The notes beneath the pieces were generated by a model. The model worked only from the letters and a program-made list of their open reading frames with translations. It was not told where the DNA came from and searched no databases. This document shows positions 50,196 through 59,713 of a stretch of DNA of 64,000 bases, piece by piece. A program made the position numbers and the translations under genes. The DNA is from CAVTOO01 sp963736355 (GTDB lineage: Bacteria > Pseudomonadota > Alphaproteobacteria > Rhizobiales > Xanthobacteraceae). The stretch lies in assembly GCA_963736355.1 (NCBI GenBank), contig CAVTOO010000022.1:186001-250000 (forward strand), given 5' to 3'. Position 1 is the stretch's first letter, and each line of letters begins with the position of its first letter.

Positions 50196-50957
50196 TCAGC
50201 GGGGTGCCATGCGCAGCGCGCCGTCCAGCCGGATGACCTCGCCGTTGATGTAGCCGTTGGTCACGATATGGCCGACCAGCGCGGCGAACTCGTCGGCGTG
50301 GCCGAGCCTTTTCGGAAACGGAATGGCGGCCGCCAGTGAGGCTTGCGTCTCCTCCGGCAGGTTTTGCAACAGCGGCGTTAGCAGCAGCCCCGGTGCGATG
50401 GCGGCCACGCGGATGCCGAACTGCGCCAGTTCGCGCGCGGCGGGCAGGGTCATCGACACGATGCCGCCCTTGGAAGCCGCATAGGCCGTCTGACCGATCT
50501 GGCCCTCATAGGCAGCGGCGGAAGCCGTCGAGACGATAACTCCACGTTCGCCATCGGCGAGCGGCTCCAGCGTCGTCATCGCCGCGGCGCAAACGCGCAG
50601 CATGTTGAAGCTGCCGACGAGATTGACACGGATGACACGCTCGAATTCCGCAAGGGGCATTGGGCCGTCGCGACCGACGATGCGCTTTGCCACGCCAATG
50701 CCGGCGCAATTGACGAGAATGCGCGGTGCGCCGAACGCCTGCGTGCAGGCCTCGAGCGCGTCTTCGGCATCGGCTTCCGATGTTACGTCGCCGGAGATCG
50801 CCATGCCGCCGATGGCGGTGGCTTGCGCCTTGGCCTTGTCCGCATCGATGTCGAATACCGTGACTCGTGCACCGTGACTGGCGAGGAATTTCGCGGTCGC
50901 CGCGCCAAGACCCGAGCCGCCGCCCGTGACCAGCGCCGTATGCCCTTCAATCTTCAT
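50196..50957 (-). CDS. Short-chain dehydrogenase, 3-hydroxyacyl-CoA type
   Basis: A 253-residue SDR enzyme. The cofactor loop TGGGSGLG is at residues 11-18, with NCAGIG and a catalytic Ser and YAASK. It resembles type II 3-hydroxyacyl-CoA dehydrogenases (HSD17B10-like), which oxidise 3-hydroxyacyl-CoA with NAD+. It follows the acyl-CoA synthetase by 31 bases on the same strand, so it fits the beta-oxidation-like step of this locus. The preceding 240-base gap (49952-50195) holds no gene. Confidence 0.85.
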   Translation of the reverse strand: MKIEGHTALVTGGGSGLGAATAKFLASHGARVTVFDIDADKAKAQATAIGGMAISGDVTSEADAEDALEACTQAFGAPRILVNCAGIGVAKRIVGRDGPMPLAEFERVIRVNLVGSFNMLRVCAAAMTTLEPLADGERGVIVSTASAAAYEGQIGQTAYAASKGGIVSMTLPAARELAQFGIRVAAIAPGLLLTPLLQNLPEETQASLAAAIPFPKRLGHADEFAALVGHIVTNGYINGEVIRLDGALRMAPR

Positions 50958-50988
50958 GGCGATGAGCGCCTTTCATTGCGCATCGATA

Positions 50989-52875
50989 TCATGTTTTGGC
51001 GGTGGTCCCGACACAGATCGCGTCCTTTGGGGCTATCTCTTCGTAGAGCATATCCACGATCGCGGCGCGGTTTTTCAGGACCGCGCGCTGATTGAGCGAG
51101 CCCTTGTCGGTCATTTCGCTTGTATCGATGGAAGGACCTTCCGACATCAGCATCGCGCGGGCGACGCGATTGGAGCTTCCGGTCGCTTGTGTGGCAAAGC
51201 TCTTGAGCATCTCGGCGAACTTCGCGCGCACGGCCGGGTGCGCCGCCATCTCGGGAAGCCCACCCGGTACGCCGCCTGCGAGCGCGCGGCAGTTTTCAAC
51301 GTCGGGGAAAATCAGCACCGGATATATTCGCGGTCGAGCCCGGCGATCACAACGTCCTGGATATAGGGCGCGCAATGATCGATCAGCGCCGCGCGCAACG
51401 GGCCGACCGTGACCCAGGTTCCGGTTGAGAGTTTGAAATCCTCCGCAACACGGCCGTCGAAATAGAAGCCCTTGTTGACGTCGTTGCGATCGGCAAAGCG
51501 CAGCGCGTCGCCGAGCCGGTAGAAGCCGTCTTCGTCGAAGGCCTGCTGTGTCAGTTCCGGCTGGCGCCAGTAGCCGGGCGTGATATTTGGCCCGCGCACG
51601 CGCGCTTCGAACTTGTCGCCTCGACGGCACCAGCTTGAAGTCGCAGCCTCGCGCCGGCAGTCCGACAAGACCGGCACCAACCATCGTGTCGTTGGCGCCC
51701 ATGGCGAAGGGCGCCGTTTCGGTCGATCCCAGCCCGGTGAGGATCGTGATGCGTTCGCCTGTCGTCTCGACCGACAATTCGTCGAGCGTATCCCAGATAT
51801 GCTGCGCCATGCCCGCGCCCGCATACCAGAACAGTTTCAGGTTGCGGAAGAAGTTCTCGCACAGGGCGCGGTCCTTGCGCAGATACGGGATCAGCGCGTC
51901 GTAGCCCTTCGGTACGTTGAAATACCAGTTTGGCGAAACTTCGCGCAGGTTGCGCACCGTCGCTTCAATCGCGCCGGGCGCGGGTTTGCCCTCGTCGATG
52001 TAAAGCGTTCCGCCATTGTAGAGGATCAGATTGAAATTGTGATTGCCGCCTGCGGTGTGGTTCCACGGTGCCCAGTCGAGCGTGACCGGCGGCTCATCGC
52101 GAAAGTAAGCAAAGTGTTCGGTCATCTGCTCGGCATTGGCGCACAACATGCGCTGGGTATTGATCACGGCCTTGGGCACGCCGGTCGAACCGGATGTAAA
52201 AAGAAATTTCGCGATCGTATCGGGCGTGATGCGGGCGCTGGCCGCATCGACAGCGGCGTCGTTGGCTGTGGTTTCCATCTCGCTGAACGGCGTCACGCGC
52301 CTGTCCATCAAAGTGCAGTGCTCGGCGATGATCTCCGTATCGATCGGTACGGCGCGTTCGATCGCGCGTTCGTAGCGGGCAGTATTTTCGACGAACACCA
52401 GTCCCGGGGTGAGCAGCTCGAAAATGTATTTCAGCTTGGCGAAATCCGATGAGATCAGCGAATAGGCTGGCGAAACCGGTGCGTAGGGGATGCCCGCATA
52501 GTGCGAAGCGAGGGCCAGCAAGGCATGCGAAATGCCGTTACCCGACAGGATGACAAGAGGCCGCTCAGCGGATAGCCGGCGCTGAAGCAGGGCGGCGGCG
52601 ATCTTGCGCGCCCGCGCGCGCGCCTGCGCGTAGGTCACGGTCTGCCATGCCCCGCGCTCCGCACGTGCCGCAAGCCAGATGCGGTCCGGCGCGGTCGTTG
52701 CCCAGTGATCGAACCGCAGCGTGAGGTGCGCCGGGTAGTCAGACAACTGATGAATATTGCGGACCAGAAGTGCGCCGTGCGGCAAAGATTCTACCGTCGC
52801 CTTGCATTCCGCCATGCGGAGTGGGCGGAACGGCGCCTTGCTTGTCACGGCCTTGCTCGTAGAAGATGACTGCAC
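50989..52875 (-). CDS. Feruloyl-CoA synthetase-like AMP-forming ligase (frame breaks)
   Basis: About 628 residues of the ANL superfamily. The AMP-binding P-loop is FTSGSTGVPKA, followed by PNWYFNVPKGYD, WYAGAGM, LGSTETAPFA and the hinge region GFYRLGDA. Length and motifs match the feruloyl-CoA synthase group rather than shorter 4-coumarate ligases. Frames change near 51625 and return near 51322, probably by one extra and one missing base. It activates an aromatic or fatty acid to its CoA ester. The exact substrate is inferred. Confidence 0.85.
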   Translation of the reverse strand: MQSSSTSKAVTSKAPFRPLRMAECKATVESLPHGALLVRNIHQLSDYPAHLTLRFDHWATTAPDRIWLAARAERGAWQTVTYAQARARARKIAAALLQRRLSAERPLVILSGNGISHALLALASHYAGIPYAPVSPAYSLISSDFAKLKYIFELLTPGLVFVENTARYERAIERAVPIDTEIIAEHCTLMDRRVTPFSEMETTANDAAVDAASARITPDTIAKFLFTSGSTGVPKAVINTQRMLCANAEQMTEHFAYFRDEPPVTLDWAPWNHTAGGNHNFNLILYNGGTLYIDEGKPAPGAIEATVRNLREVSPNWYFNVPKGYDALIPYLRKDRALCENFFRNLKLFWYAGAGMAQHIWDTLDELSVETTGERITILTGLGSTETAPFAMGANDTMVGAGLVGLPARGCDFKLVPSRRQVRSARARAKYHARLLAPAGTDTAGLRRRRLLPARRRAALCRSQRRQQGLLFRRPCCGGFQTLNRNLGHGRPVARGADRSLRALYPGRCDRRARPRIYPVLIFPDVENCRALAGGVPGGLPEMAAHPAVRAKFAEMLKSFATQATGSSNRVARAMLMSEGPSIDTSEMTDKGSLNQRAVLKNRAAIVDMLYEEIAPKDAICVGTTAKT

Positions 52876-53023
52876 AGCGTCAGCCTTCCCAAAAAGTGCG
52901 TTTCCCCATGCGGATGGTTATTTGCCTCCATCCGTCAGAACGTGATACTTGACAACATTCTATTGCCGCCGGCGCGCGACGCAAGTCGGCCGGGGCGTTG
53001 AGGACACAAATGAGCGCAAGCAA

Positions 53024-53806
53024 ATGACTCTGTCGCAGCTGACCTATGCGCTGGAAGGGCCGGTGGCCCTGATCGGGCTGAACCGTCCGGCCAAGCGCAA
53101 TGCCATCAGCGATACGATGATCTCGGAGCTGCGCGAGGCCGTCCTGCGCGCCGGCAGCGAAGCGCGCGTCGGCATTCTGTTCGGTCATGGCGATCATTTT
53201 TCCGCCGGTCTCGATCTGGCCGAGCATCTTGAGCGGACGGCGGTCGAGGGCATTGCCCATTCGCGCATGTGGCATCGGGTTTTTGACGATATCGAGCGGG
53301 GGGCCATTCCCTTTGTCGCCGCGTTGCATGGCGGCGTTATCGGCGGCGGGCTGGAGCTCGCTGCGTCGGCGCATATTCGCGTGGCGGACGAGGGGGCCTT
53401 TTTTGCGCTGCCGGAAGGCCAGCGCGGCATTTTTGTCGGCGGCGGCGGCTCGGTCAGGATCGCACGCCTGATCTCGGTCACGCGCATGACCGACATGATG
53501 CTGACCGGCCGGTCGCTGTCGGCAGCCGATGCTGAGCGTCATAACCTCGTCCACTATCTCGCAGCGCCGGGGCAGGCGCTGGCGGAGGCCCGGCGAATCG
53601 CCGAACAGATCGCCAAGAATGCTCCACTGTCGAATTACGCGATCACCAATGCGCTGCCACGCATTCAGGATTTGTCCCATGATGACGGGCTTTTCTTCGA
53701 ATCCCTGATGGCGGCATTTACCCAGACCACGCCGGAAGCCGCCGAGCGGCTCAAGGCCTTCCTCGACAAGCGCACCGCTCGCGTCGCGCCGCCAACTCGC
53801 TCATGA
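53024..53806 (+). CDS. Enoyl-CoA hydratase / crotonase family protein
   Basis: A 260-residue crotonase-fold enzyme with the oxyanion-hole segments HFSAGLDLAEH and GGVIGGGLELAAS. It adds water to an enoyl-CoA or, like CouA-type enzymes, cleaves the hydrated phenylpropanoyl-CoA to an aldehyde. It diverges from the synthetase across about 150 bases and overlaps the MarR gene by four bases, so its expression is coupled to the regulator. The chosen ATG has AGCGCAAGC upstream, a weak ribosome site. Confidence 0.88.
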   Translation: MTLSQLTYALEGPVALIGLNRPAKRNAISDTMISELREAVLRAGSEARVGILFGHGDHFSAGLDLAEHLERTAVEGIAHSRMWHRVFDDIERGAIPFVAALHGGVIGGGLELAASAHIRVADEGAFFALPEGQRGIFVGGGGSVRIARLISVTRMTDMMLTGRSLSAADAERHNLVHYLAAPGQALAEARRIAEQIAKNAPLSNYAITNALPRIQDLSHDDGLFFESLMAAFTQTTPEAAERLKAFLDKRTARVAPPTRS

Positions 53807-54303
53807 CCCCGCCTAAGAAAAAGCCGCCCGCAGCGGCGAAGCCCGCCACTTCCGTCAACCTGTCGTCGCTCTGGAACATTGCGGGCTTCAAGCTGCGCAT
53901 GCTCGATCTGCGGCTGATGCGCTCGGTCAGCGAGCGTCTGGGCCGTATCGGTCTGACGCCGGCGTCCGCGACTGTGTTGCTGGTCCTCGAAAGCAATCCC
54001 GGCATGCCGCTTGGGCGGCTCGCCGATACGCTGATCGTGCAGCGTCCGAACATGACGAAACTCGTCAAGCGGCTGGAAGGCCGCAAGCTCATCGGCCGCA
54101 ATGCGTCAGACGGCGACCGCCGCCGCATTTCGCTGGCGCTGACGCCCACGGGCAAGCGCCACGCCGTGAAAGTCCGCGCCATTCTCGTCGAACATGATGC
54201 GTCGGTGCTGTCGGCGTTGACACCCGCCGAACGCACCCAGTTCATGCAGATGATCGGCCGCATGTTTGAATCGCTCGAAAACGGCGGGAAAAAACGCGGT
54301 TGA
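53803..54303 (+). CDS. MarR-family regulator
   Basis: A 166-residue winged-helix protein. The recognition region contains LGRLADTLIVQRPNMTKLVKRLEGR in pieces, and the wing has DGDRRRISLALTPTGK. The N-terminus is Lys/Pro/Ala-rich. MarR proteins of aromatic-acid loci, such as CouR, are released from DNA by the CoA-ester intermediate. Its stop codon lies within the first bases of the palindromic repeat. Confidence 0.9.
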   Translation: MTPPKKKPPAAAKPATSVNLSSLWNIAGFKLRMLDLRLMRSVSERLGRIGLTPASATVLLVLESNPGMPLGRLADTLIVQRPNMTKLVKRLEGRKLIGRNASDGDRRRISLALTPTGKRHAVKVRAILVEHDASVLSALTPAERTQFMQMIGRMFESLENGGKKRG

Positions 54304-54350
54304 GCATGATCCGGAAAAGTGGGAACCGGTTTTCCGAAAAGATCATGCTC
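54302..54350. repeat. Palindromic repeat, copy 2
   Basis: Same element as at 4175-4224: ends GAGCATGATC and GATCATGCTC, core AAAAGTGGGAACCGGTTTTC. It fills the space between the convergent MarR and OB-fold genes and may serve as a bidirectional transcription stop. Confidence 0.85.
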
Positions 54351-54357
54351 AAGAAAA

Positions 54358-54756
54358 TCAGGCCAGTTTGAAAACCGGCAGCTTGTAACCCGTATCTGTA
54401 TCCTCGAAGCTGACACGCACCTTCGCACCGATCCGCACGGCATTGAGATCATCAGTGGCGATGTTGGTCATGACGGTCGGACCCTCGTCGAGCGTGACAT
54501 AGGCCAGCACATAGTCGCCGCCGAGCCTTCGCATGACGCTGAACGAATAGATCGTCGCCCGGCCGGAACTCTCTTTCCATTCCGTATCGTCGCTGAAGCA
54601 GAACGGGCAGATGGTGCGCGGCTGAAAGTGATTTTCGCCGCACGCGTTGCAGTGGCGCAACAGAAACTGCCCGCGATTGCAGGCGTCCCAGAAGGGCTGG
54701 CTCTCGACGTCCGGTTGCGGCCCGGGAATGTCACGCACGGGATTGGCCATGCTCAT
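54358..54756 (-). CDS. Zn-ribbon/OB-fold acyl-CoA binding protein (DUF35)
   Basis: A 132-residue protein with a rubredoxin-like zinc ribbon (CNACG and CPFC) followed by an OB fold with IYSFSVMRR and VRVSFEDTD. DUF35 proteins partner thiolase-like or dehydratase subunits and bind acyl-CoA. Its ATG overlaps the thiolase stop (ATGA), as is usual for such pairs. The longer in-frame extension upstream is antisense-like and rejected. Confidence 0.88.
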   Translation of the reverse strand: MSMANPVRDIPGPQPDVESQPFWDACNRGQFLLRHCNACGENHFQPRTICPFCFSDDTEWKESSGRATIYSFSVMRRLGGDYVLAYVTLDEGPTVMTNIATDDLNAVRIGAKVRVSFEDTDTGYKLPVFKLA

Positions 54757-55937
54757 GTCCTTTCCAGAATGAGCGTTGCGCTGCCGTGGCGCGTCGGTAA
54801 CGCCCCGCCGGTGCCGTGCGCCAGTGCGATATCGCAGTCTTTCACCTGCACCGCCGGATGCGCTTCGCCGCGCAATTGACGCACGGCTTCGATGATCTTG
54901 GTCATGCCGCCGCGATTGGAGGGATGATTGTTGCACAGGCCTCCGCCATCGGTGTTGAACGGCAGACGGCCGATGCCTGCAATCAGATTGCCGTCGGCGA
55001 CGAATTTGCCGCCGTCGCCCTTGGCGCAGAATCCAAGATCCTCCAGCGTGATCAGCACCGTGATGGTGAAGCTGTCATAGATCGAGACGTATTTGATGTC
55101 GGAGGGTGTCACACCGGCTTCATCGAAGGCGCGAGGGCCCGACCAGATCGCGCCGGATGTCGTGACATCGATGCGGCCGCCCATGGTGTGCTTGGTCGCG
55201 TAGCCTGTGCCGCGGATGCGAACGGCCGGCTTCCTCAGCGAGCGCGCGATCTCCGGCCGCGTCACGACGACCGCGCCACCGCCGTCGGTAATGACGCAGC
55301 AATCGAGCCGGTGCAGCGGATCGGCGATCAATGGGGACGCCAGAACGTCCTCGACCGTCACGACATTTTTCAGCAGGGCCTGCGGATTGTGCTGCGCATG
55401 GTGCGATGCAGCGACCTTGATCCAGGCGAGTTGGGCGCTTGTGGTGCCGTATTGGTGCATGTGGCGCATCGCCGACATGGCGTAGAGGCCGATGACGGTC
55501 GGCCCATAGGGCAATTCAAAGGCCGCTTCGGGTGCATCCAGTCCCTTGGCCGCCACCGCCGTCCCGGTGCGGGCACCGAGCGCACGCGGTCGTCCGGCGA
55601 GCGTGACCAGCGCGACATTGCACTTGCCGGCGGCAATAGCCTCGGCCGCATGCATGACATGAACGAGATATGACGACCCCCAACTCTCGGTGGTGTCGAC
55701 GTAGCGCAGCCGCAATCCCATGTAGTCGATAATCGAGAAAGGCCCGGTTCCAGGCGCTTCCCAGCCCGGCACGTCACCGGCGCAGAAGTAACCGTCGACG
55801 TCGTCCTTGCTCAATCCCGCATCTGCGAGAGCGCCCCGGGCAACTTCGGCATGCAGCTGCGCCAGCGACTTGTCCGGCGCATGGCGCGTGGGATGCTCGT
55901 AGATGCCGGCAATGCAGGCTCTGTCCGTAAGGTTCAT
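54753..55937 (-). CDS. Thiolase-like (SCP2-type) acyl-CoA enzyme
   Basis: A 394-residue thiolase-fold protein of the lipid-transfer (SCP-x-like) group. Seen are the GVTPSDIKYVSIYDSFT segment, FNTDGGGLCNNHPSNRGG with the active-site His in NHP, and the C-terminal HGTGGALPTRHGSATLIL. The usual nucleophilic Cys is not obvious at its expected place, as in several partners of DUF35 proteins. It likely catalyses a retro-aldol or thiolytic cleavage of a 3-oxo or hydroxyacyl-CoA. Confidence 0.85.
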   Translation of the reverse strand: MNLTDRACIAGIYEHPTRHAPDKSLAQLHAEVARGALADAGLSKDDVDGYFCAGDVPGWEAPGTGPFSIIDYMGLRLRYVDTTESWGSSYLVHVMHAAEAIAAGKCNVALVTLAGRPRALGARTGTAVAAKGLDAPEAAFELPYGPTVIGLYAMSAMRHMHQYGTTSAQLAWIKVAASHHAQHNPQALLKNVVTVEDVLASPLIADPLHRLDCCVITDGGGAVVVTRPEIARSLRKPAVRIRGTGYATKHTMGGRIDVTTSGAIWSGPRAFDEAGVTPSDIKYVSIYDSFTITVLITLEDLGFCAKGDGGKFVADGNLIAGIGRLPFNTDGGGLCNNHPSNRGGMTKIIEAVRQLRGEAHPAVQVKDCDIALAHGTGGALPTRHGSATLILERT

Positions 55938-55993
55938 GGCTTCGTCCCGTCCCGCGGCTCAAGTCCTTCACATCATTATAAAGTATAACGAAA

Positions 55994-55999
55994 TTGACA
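55994..55999 (+). promoter_or_regulatory. Putative -35 element of the Liv-type operon
   Basis: TTGACA lies in the AT-rich divergent gap (55938-56073) between the thiolase and the binding-protein gene. A convincing -10 is not visible. TTGACAA also occurs at 52949-52955 in the other divergent gap of this locus, which may reflect a shared control site. Confidence 0.35.
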
Positions 56000-56073
56000 A
56001 GCCTTGGCCGGGCGCTAAGCTTACGCCAGCGGTAACATCGCCTTTAGGCAATGATCGCAGGGAGGGTATAAAA

Positions 56074-57291
56074 ATGAAAATTAATATCGGAAGGATTCTT
56101 ACGACTGCTTGTGCCACGCTCATGGTCGCGGGTACGGCGCAGGCGCAGATCGCCAACAATAAAATTCGCATCGGCGTGCTGACGGACTTGTCCGGCATCT
56201 ATGAACAGAACGCCGGCAATGGCTCGGTCGAAGCCGTTCGCATGGCTGCCGAGGAGTTCGGCGGCAAGATAAACGGCGCGACGATTGAAGTCGTCGGCGG
56301 CGATCATCAGAACAAGCCGGATGTCGCTGCGTCCGTCACCAATCGCTGGTTCGACGTCGAGCAAGTGGACATGGTCACCGACCTCGTCAACTCGGCGGTG
56401 GCTTTCGCGGTGGTCGATCTCGCCAAGGCGAAAAACAAGGCGGTGATGCTGACGAGCCCCGGCTCGTCGGACTTCACCGGCAAGGCCTGCGCGCCGGATC
56501 ACTCGGTGCATTGGGTCTACGACACCTACCAGATGGGTAAGTCGATGGGCCTTGCTGTGCCGGATCTCGGCAAGACCTGGTTCTTCATCACTGCCGACTA
56601 CGCCTTCGGCCATGCGCTTGAAGGCGCGCTGACGAATGCCATCAAGCCGTTCGGCGGTACGGTTGCGGGCACCGTGAAGGCGCCGCTCGGCACCTCGGAC
56701 TTCTCGTCCTTCGTGTTGCAGGCCCAGGCGTCCGGTGCACAAGTCGTCGCCATCAACAATGGCGGCGATGACGCCATCAACGCCGCCAAGGCCGCGCGCG
56801 AGTTCGGCCTGCATGCCAAGGGTGTCAAGGTTGTGGCACTCGGTCTCGACTCGCTGCCCGCGATCAAGAGCGCGGGTCTCGATGTCGCGCAGGGCGGTCT
56901 GTTCGTCACCACCTGGCATCCGGATCTCAGCCCCGAGGCCCAGGCCTTCATGAAGAAGTTCATCGAACGCCGCAAGACGGCGCCGTCGAGCTTCCAGGTC
57001 GGCACCTACTCGGCCGCGCTGAACTGGCTGAAGGGCGTGCAGGCGACCAACAGCAAGGACCCGAAGAAGGTCATCGAGTGGTTGCGTACGCAGAACTTCA
57101 AGGACGCCTTCACCAATGGCGGCACGCTGCGTCCCGACGGCCGCATGGTCCACGATGTGTATCTGGTGCAGGTCAAGACGCCGGCGGAATCCAAGGGCGA
57201 ATGGGACCTGCTCAAGGTGGTCGCCAAGATCCCCGGCGACCAGGCCTTCAGGCCGCTTGCGGATGGCGGCTGCCCGGCCATCAAGAAGTAA
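56074..57291 (+). CDS. Liv-type ABC substrate-binding protein
   Basis: A 405-residue periplasmic binding protein with a signal peptide (residues 1-24, ending AQA). The family-5/6 binding fold begins IRIGVLTDLSGIYEQNAG and includes WFFITADYAFGHALEGA and GTSDFSSFVLQAQ. In Rhodopseudomonas-like aromatic loci such proteins bind aromatic acids rather than branched-chain amino acids. A strong AGGGAGGG ribosome site precedes the start. A hairpin after the gene probably raises its expression relative to the rest of the operon. Confidence 0.9.
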   Translation: MKINIGRILTTACATLMVAGTAQAQIANNKIRIGVLTDLSGIYEQNAGNGSVEAVRMAAEEFGGKINGATIEVVGGDHQNKPDVAASVTNRWFDVEQVDMVTDLVNSAVAFAVVDLAKAKNKAVMLTSPGSSDFTGKACAPDHSVHWVYDTYQMGKSMGLAVPDLGKTWFFITADYAFGHALEGALTNAIKPFGGTVAGTVKAPLGTSDFSSFVLQAQASGAQVVAINNGGDDAINAAKAAREFGLHAKGVKVVALGLDSLPAIKSAGLDVAQGGLFVTTWHPDLSPEAQAFMKKFIERRKTAPSSFQVGTYSAALNWLKGVQATNSKDPKKVIEWLRTQNFKDAFTNGGTLRPDGRMVHDVYLVQVKTPAESKGEWDLLKVVAKIPGDQAFRPLADGGCPAIKK

Positions 57292-57306
57292 GGCTGGACG
57301 ACATCC

Positions 57307-57342
57307 TCAGGCCGCGTGCATTCTGGCGCGCGGCCTGATTTT
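57307..57342 (+). terminator. Stem-loop after the binding-protein gene
   Basis: TCAGGCCGCG pairs perfectly with CGCGGCCTGA and is followed by TTTTC. It lies between the binding protein and the ATPase gene of the same operon, so it is best seen as a partial terminator or mRNA stabiliser. Confidence 0.7.
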
Positions 57343-57369
57343 CTGTCCGAGATGCATCCGGGATTTCCC

Positions 57370-58134
57370 ATGCAGGAGACGGCGACAGACCTGATTCTGC
57401 GCATGGTCGACATGCGCAAATCTTTCTTTGGATTCAACGCCGTGTCCGGCGTGACGCTGAATGTCCGGCGCGGCTCCATCCATGCGCTGATCGGGCCGAA
57501 CGGCGCAGGCAAGACCACGCTGTTCAATCTCGCCACGAAATTCCTGCGGCCGACCTCCGGTCGCATTCTCTTCAACGGCATCGACATCACGGCTTATTCG
57601 CCCGGCGCGGTGTCGCGGCTCGGCATGGTTCGATCGTTTCAGATCTCGGCGGTTTTCCAGACGATGACCGCGCGCGAGAATGTCCGCGTGGCGTTGCAGA
57701 CGATGCGCAATGACGGTTTTGCCTTCTGGCGTCACGAGCGTGCGCTCAACGAACTGAACAATCGCGCCGACGCGCTGCTTGAGGATGTGGGTCTCGCGGA
57801 TTTGCGCGAACGGCGCGCCAGCGAACTGGCTTACGGCCAGCGCCGCGCGCTGGAGCTTGCGACCACACTCGCGCTTGAGCCGGAGTTGCTTCTGCTCGAT
57901 GAGCCGACGGCGGGCATGGGCCGTGAGGATGTCACCCGCACCGCTGCGCTGATCCGGCGCGTTGCGCGCGATCGCACCGTGCTGATGGTGGAGCACAATC
58001 TGTCGGTGGTGTCCGATCTGTCGGATTGCATCACCGTGCTGGCGCGCGGCGAAGTTCTGGCGGAAGGCGCTTATGCCGATGTCGCCAACGATCCGGCGGT
58101 ACGGACGGCCTATATGGGGGCCGACCATGTCTGA
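57370..58134 (+). CDS. Liv-type ABC ATP-binding protein (LivG-like)
   Basis: About 254 residues. Walker A GPNGAGKTT, Q-loop RSFQISAVFQ, signature-like LAYGQRRALELATTLA, Walker B LLLLDEPTAGM and switch MVEHNL are all present. An earlier in-frame ATG at 57352 or 57316 is possible. The chosen one gives the usual family length. It overlaps the next ATPase gene by eight bases. Confidence 0.92.
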   Translation: MQETATDLILRMVDMRKSFFGFNAVSGVTLNVRRGSIHALIGPNGAGKTTLFNLATKFLRPTSGRILFNGIDITAYSPGAVSRLGMVRSFQISAVFQTMTARENVRVALQTMRNDGFAFWRHERALNELNNRADALLEDVGLADLRERRASELAYGQRRALELATTLALEPELLLLDEPTAGMGREDVTRTAALIRRVARDRTVLMVEHNLSVVSDLSDCITVLARGEVLAEGAYADVANDPAVRTAYMGADHV

Positions 58135-58834
58135 TACCCCGGCGCTGCAGTTGGACGATCTTCACGGCTTCTACGGCGAGTCGCATGTGCTTCAAGGGCT
58201 CTCGCTGGAGGTCAAACGTGGCGAAGCGGTCAGCATTATCGGCCGCAATGGCGCCGGCAAGACGACCACCATGCGCGCGATCATGGGATTGCTGGAGCGC
58301 CGTACCGGCTCGATCCGCGTCAATGGCCAGGAAACGATCGCGCATCCGCCCGAGAAGATCGCGCGTCTCGGCGTCGGCTTCGTGCCCGAGGAGCGCGGTA
58401 TCTATTCCAGCCTCGATGTGACTGAAAATCTTCTGCTGCCGCCGCGCTTAGGCCCCGGCGGCGCGAGCCTCGACGAACTCTACAAGCTGTTTCCCAATCT
58501 GGCCGAGCGTCGCAAAAGTCAGGGGACGCGGCTGTCGGGCGGCGAACAGCAAATGCTGGCCATCGCGCGTGTGCTGAGAACGGGCGCCAATCTATTTTTG
58601 CTGGATGAGCCGAATGAGGGGCTCGCCCCGGTCATCGTGCAGCAGATCTGCCTCGCCATCGATGGCATGAAAGCCAAGGGCCACACCATCGTGCTGGTCG
58701 AGCAGAACTTCCATGTGGCGTCACGGATCGCCGACCGCCACTACATCATGGAGCACGGTCGCATCGTGGATGTGGTGCCGCGGGCCGATCTCGCCGCCAA
58801 GGCCGATCGCATCAAAGCGCTGCTGGGGATCTGA
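58127..58834 (+). CDS. Liv-type ABC ATP-binding protein (LivF-like)
   Basis: A 235-residue ATPase with Walker A GRNGAGKTTT, the LivF-type FVPEERGIYSSLDVTENL, in pieces, signature LSGGEQQMLAIARVL and Walker B LFLLDEPNEGLAP. It pairs with the LivG-like subunit to drive uptake. The start ATG lies within the end of the preceding gene. Confidence 0.93.
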   Translation: MSDTPALQLDDLHGFYGESHVLQGLSLEVKRGEAVSIIGRNGAGKTTTMRAIMGLLERRTGSIRVNGQETIAHPPEKIARLGVGFVPEERGIYSSLDVTENLLLPPRLGPGGASLDELYKLFPNLAERRKSQGTRLSGGEQQMLAIARVLRTGANLFLLDEPNEGLAPVIVQQICLAIDGMKAKGHTIVLVEQNFHVASRIADRHYIMEHGRIVDVVPRADLAAKADRIKALLGI

Positions 58835-58835
58835 G

Positions 58836-59706
58836 ATGAATACGCAGGTGCTCCTCGGACAATTGCTGGTCGGCCTCATCAACGGCTCGTTCTACGCCAT
58901 GATGAGTCTCTGGGCTCGCGATCATTTTCGGTCTGCTCGGCATCGCCAATATCGCTCAAGGCGCCTTCTACATGATGGGCGCTTTTTTCTCGTGGATGCT
59001 GTTGCGCTGGTTTGGTGTCGGGTACTTCGCCGCGCTCTTTCTTGTTCCGCTCGGCGTCGGCATTGTCGGCATGGCGGTCGAGAAATTGCTGCTCACGCGC
59101 ATCTACAAGCTCGATCATATGTACGGTCTGCTGCTGACATTCGGCATTCTGATGTTCACGCAGGGACTGTTCGTCTGGATGTTCGCGACTGCCGGACGGC
59201 CCTATCCGGTGCCGCCCGCACTGCAGGGCGGCTTCGATCTCGGCTTCATGTTCCTGCCGAAATATCGCGCGTGGGTGGTCGTCGCGTCGCTCGCCTTCTG
59301 CCTGACGACATGGCTCGTGATCGAGAAGACGCCGCTTGGACGAACGCTGCGCGCCGCGACGGAGAATCCATCGCTGACACGCGCGTTTGGCATCAACGTG
59401 CCCGCCATCATGACCTTCGGCTTCGGCATCGGCGTCGCGCTCGCAGGCGCGGCCGGTCTTCTCGCTGCGCCGATCTATTCCGTCAGTCCGCTGATGGGTG
59501 GCGAACTGGTGATCGTTGTCTTTGCCGTTGTGGTCATTGGCGGCATGGGCTCGATCCTCGGGTCGATTGTCACGAGCCTGTCGCTCGGCCTTCTCGAAGG
59601 CCTGGCGCGCGTTGTTTATCCGCAAGGCGCCAACATGGTGATCTTCGTCATCATGATCGCGGTGCTGCTGGTGCGGCCGGCCGGCCTGTTCGGGCGAGAG
59701 AGATAG
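58836..59706 (+). CDS. Liv-type ABC permease (LivH-like, one frame break)
   Basis: About 289 residues and eight hydrophobic segments. Recognised parts are LLVGLINGSFYAMMSL, GIANIAQGAFYMMGAFF, HMYGLLLTFGILMFTQG, the ATENPSLTRAFGIN loop and VFAVVVIGGMGSILGSI. An extra base near 58917 breaks the frame soon after the start. It forms one half of the channel. Confidence 0.9.
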
Positions 59707-59713
59707 GCGCGGC

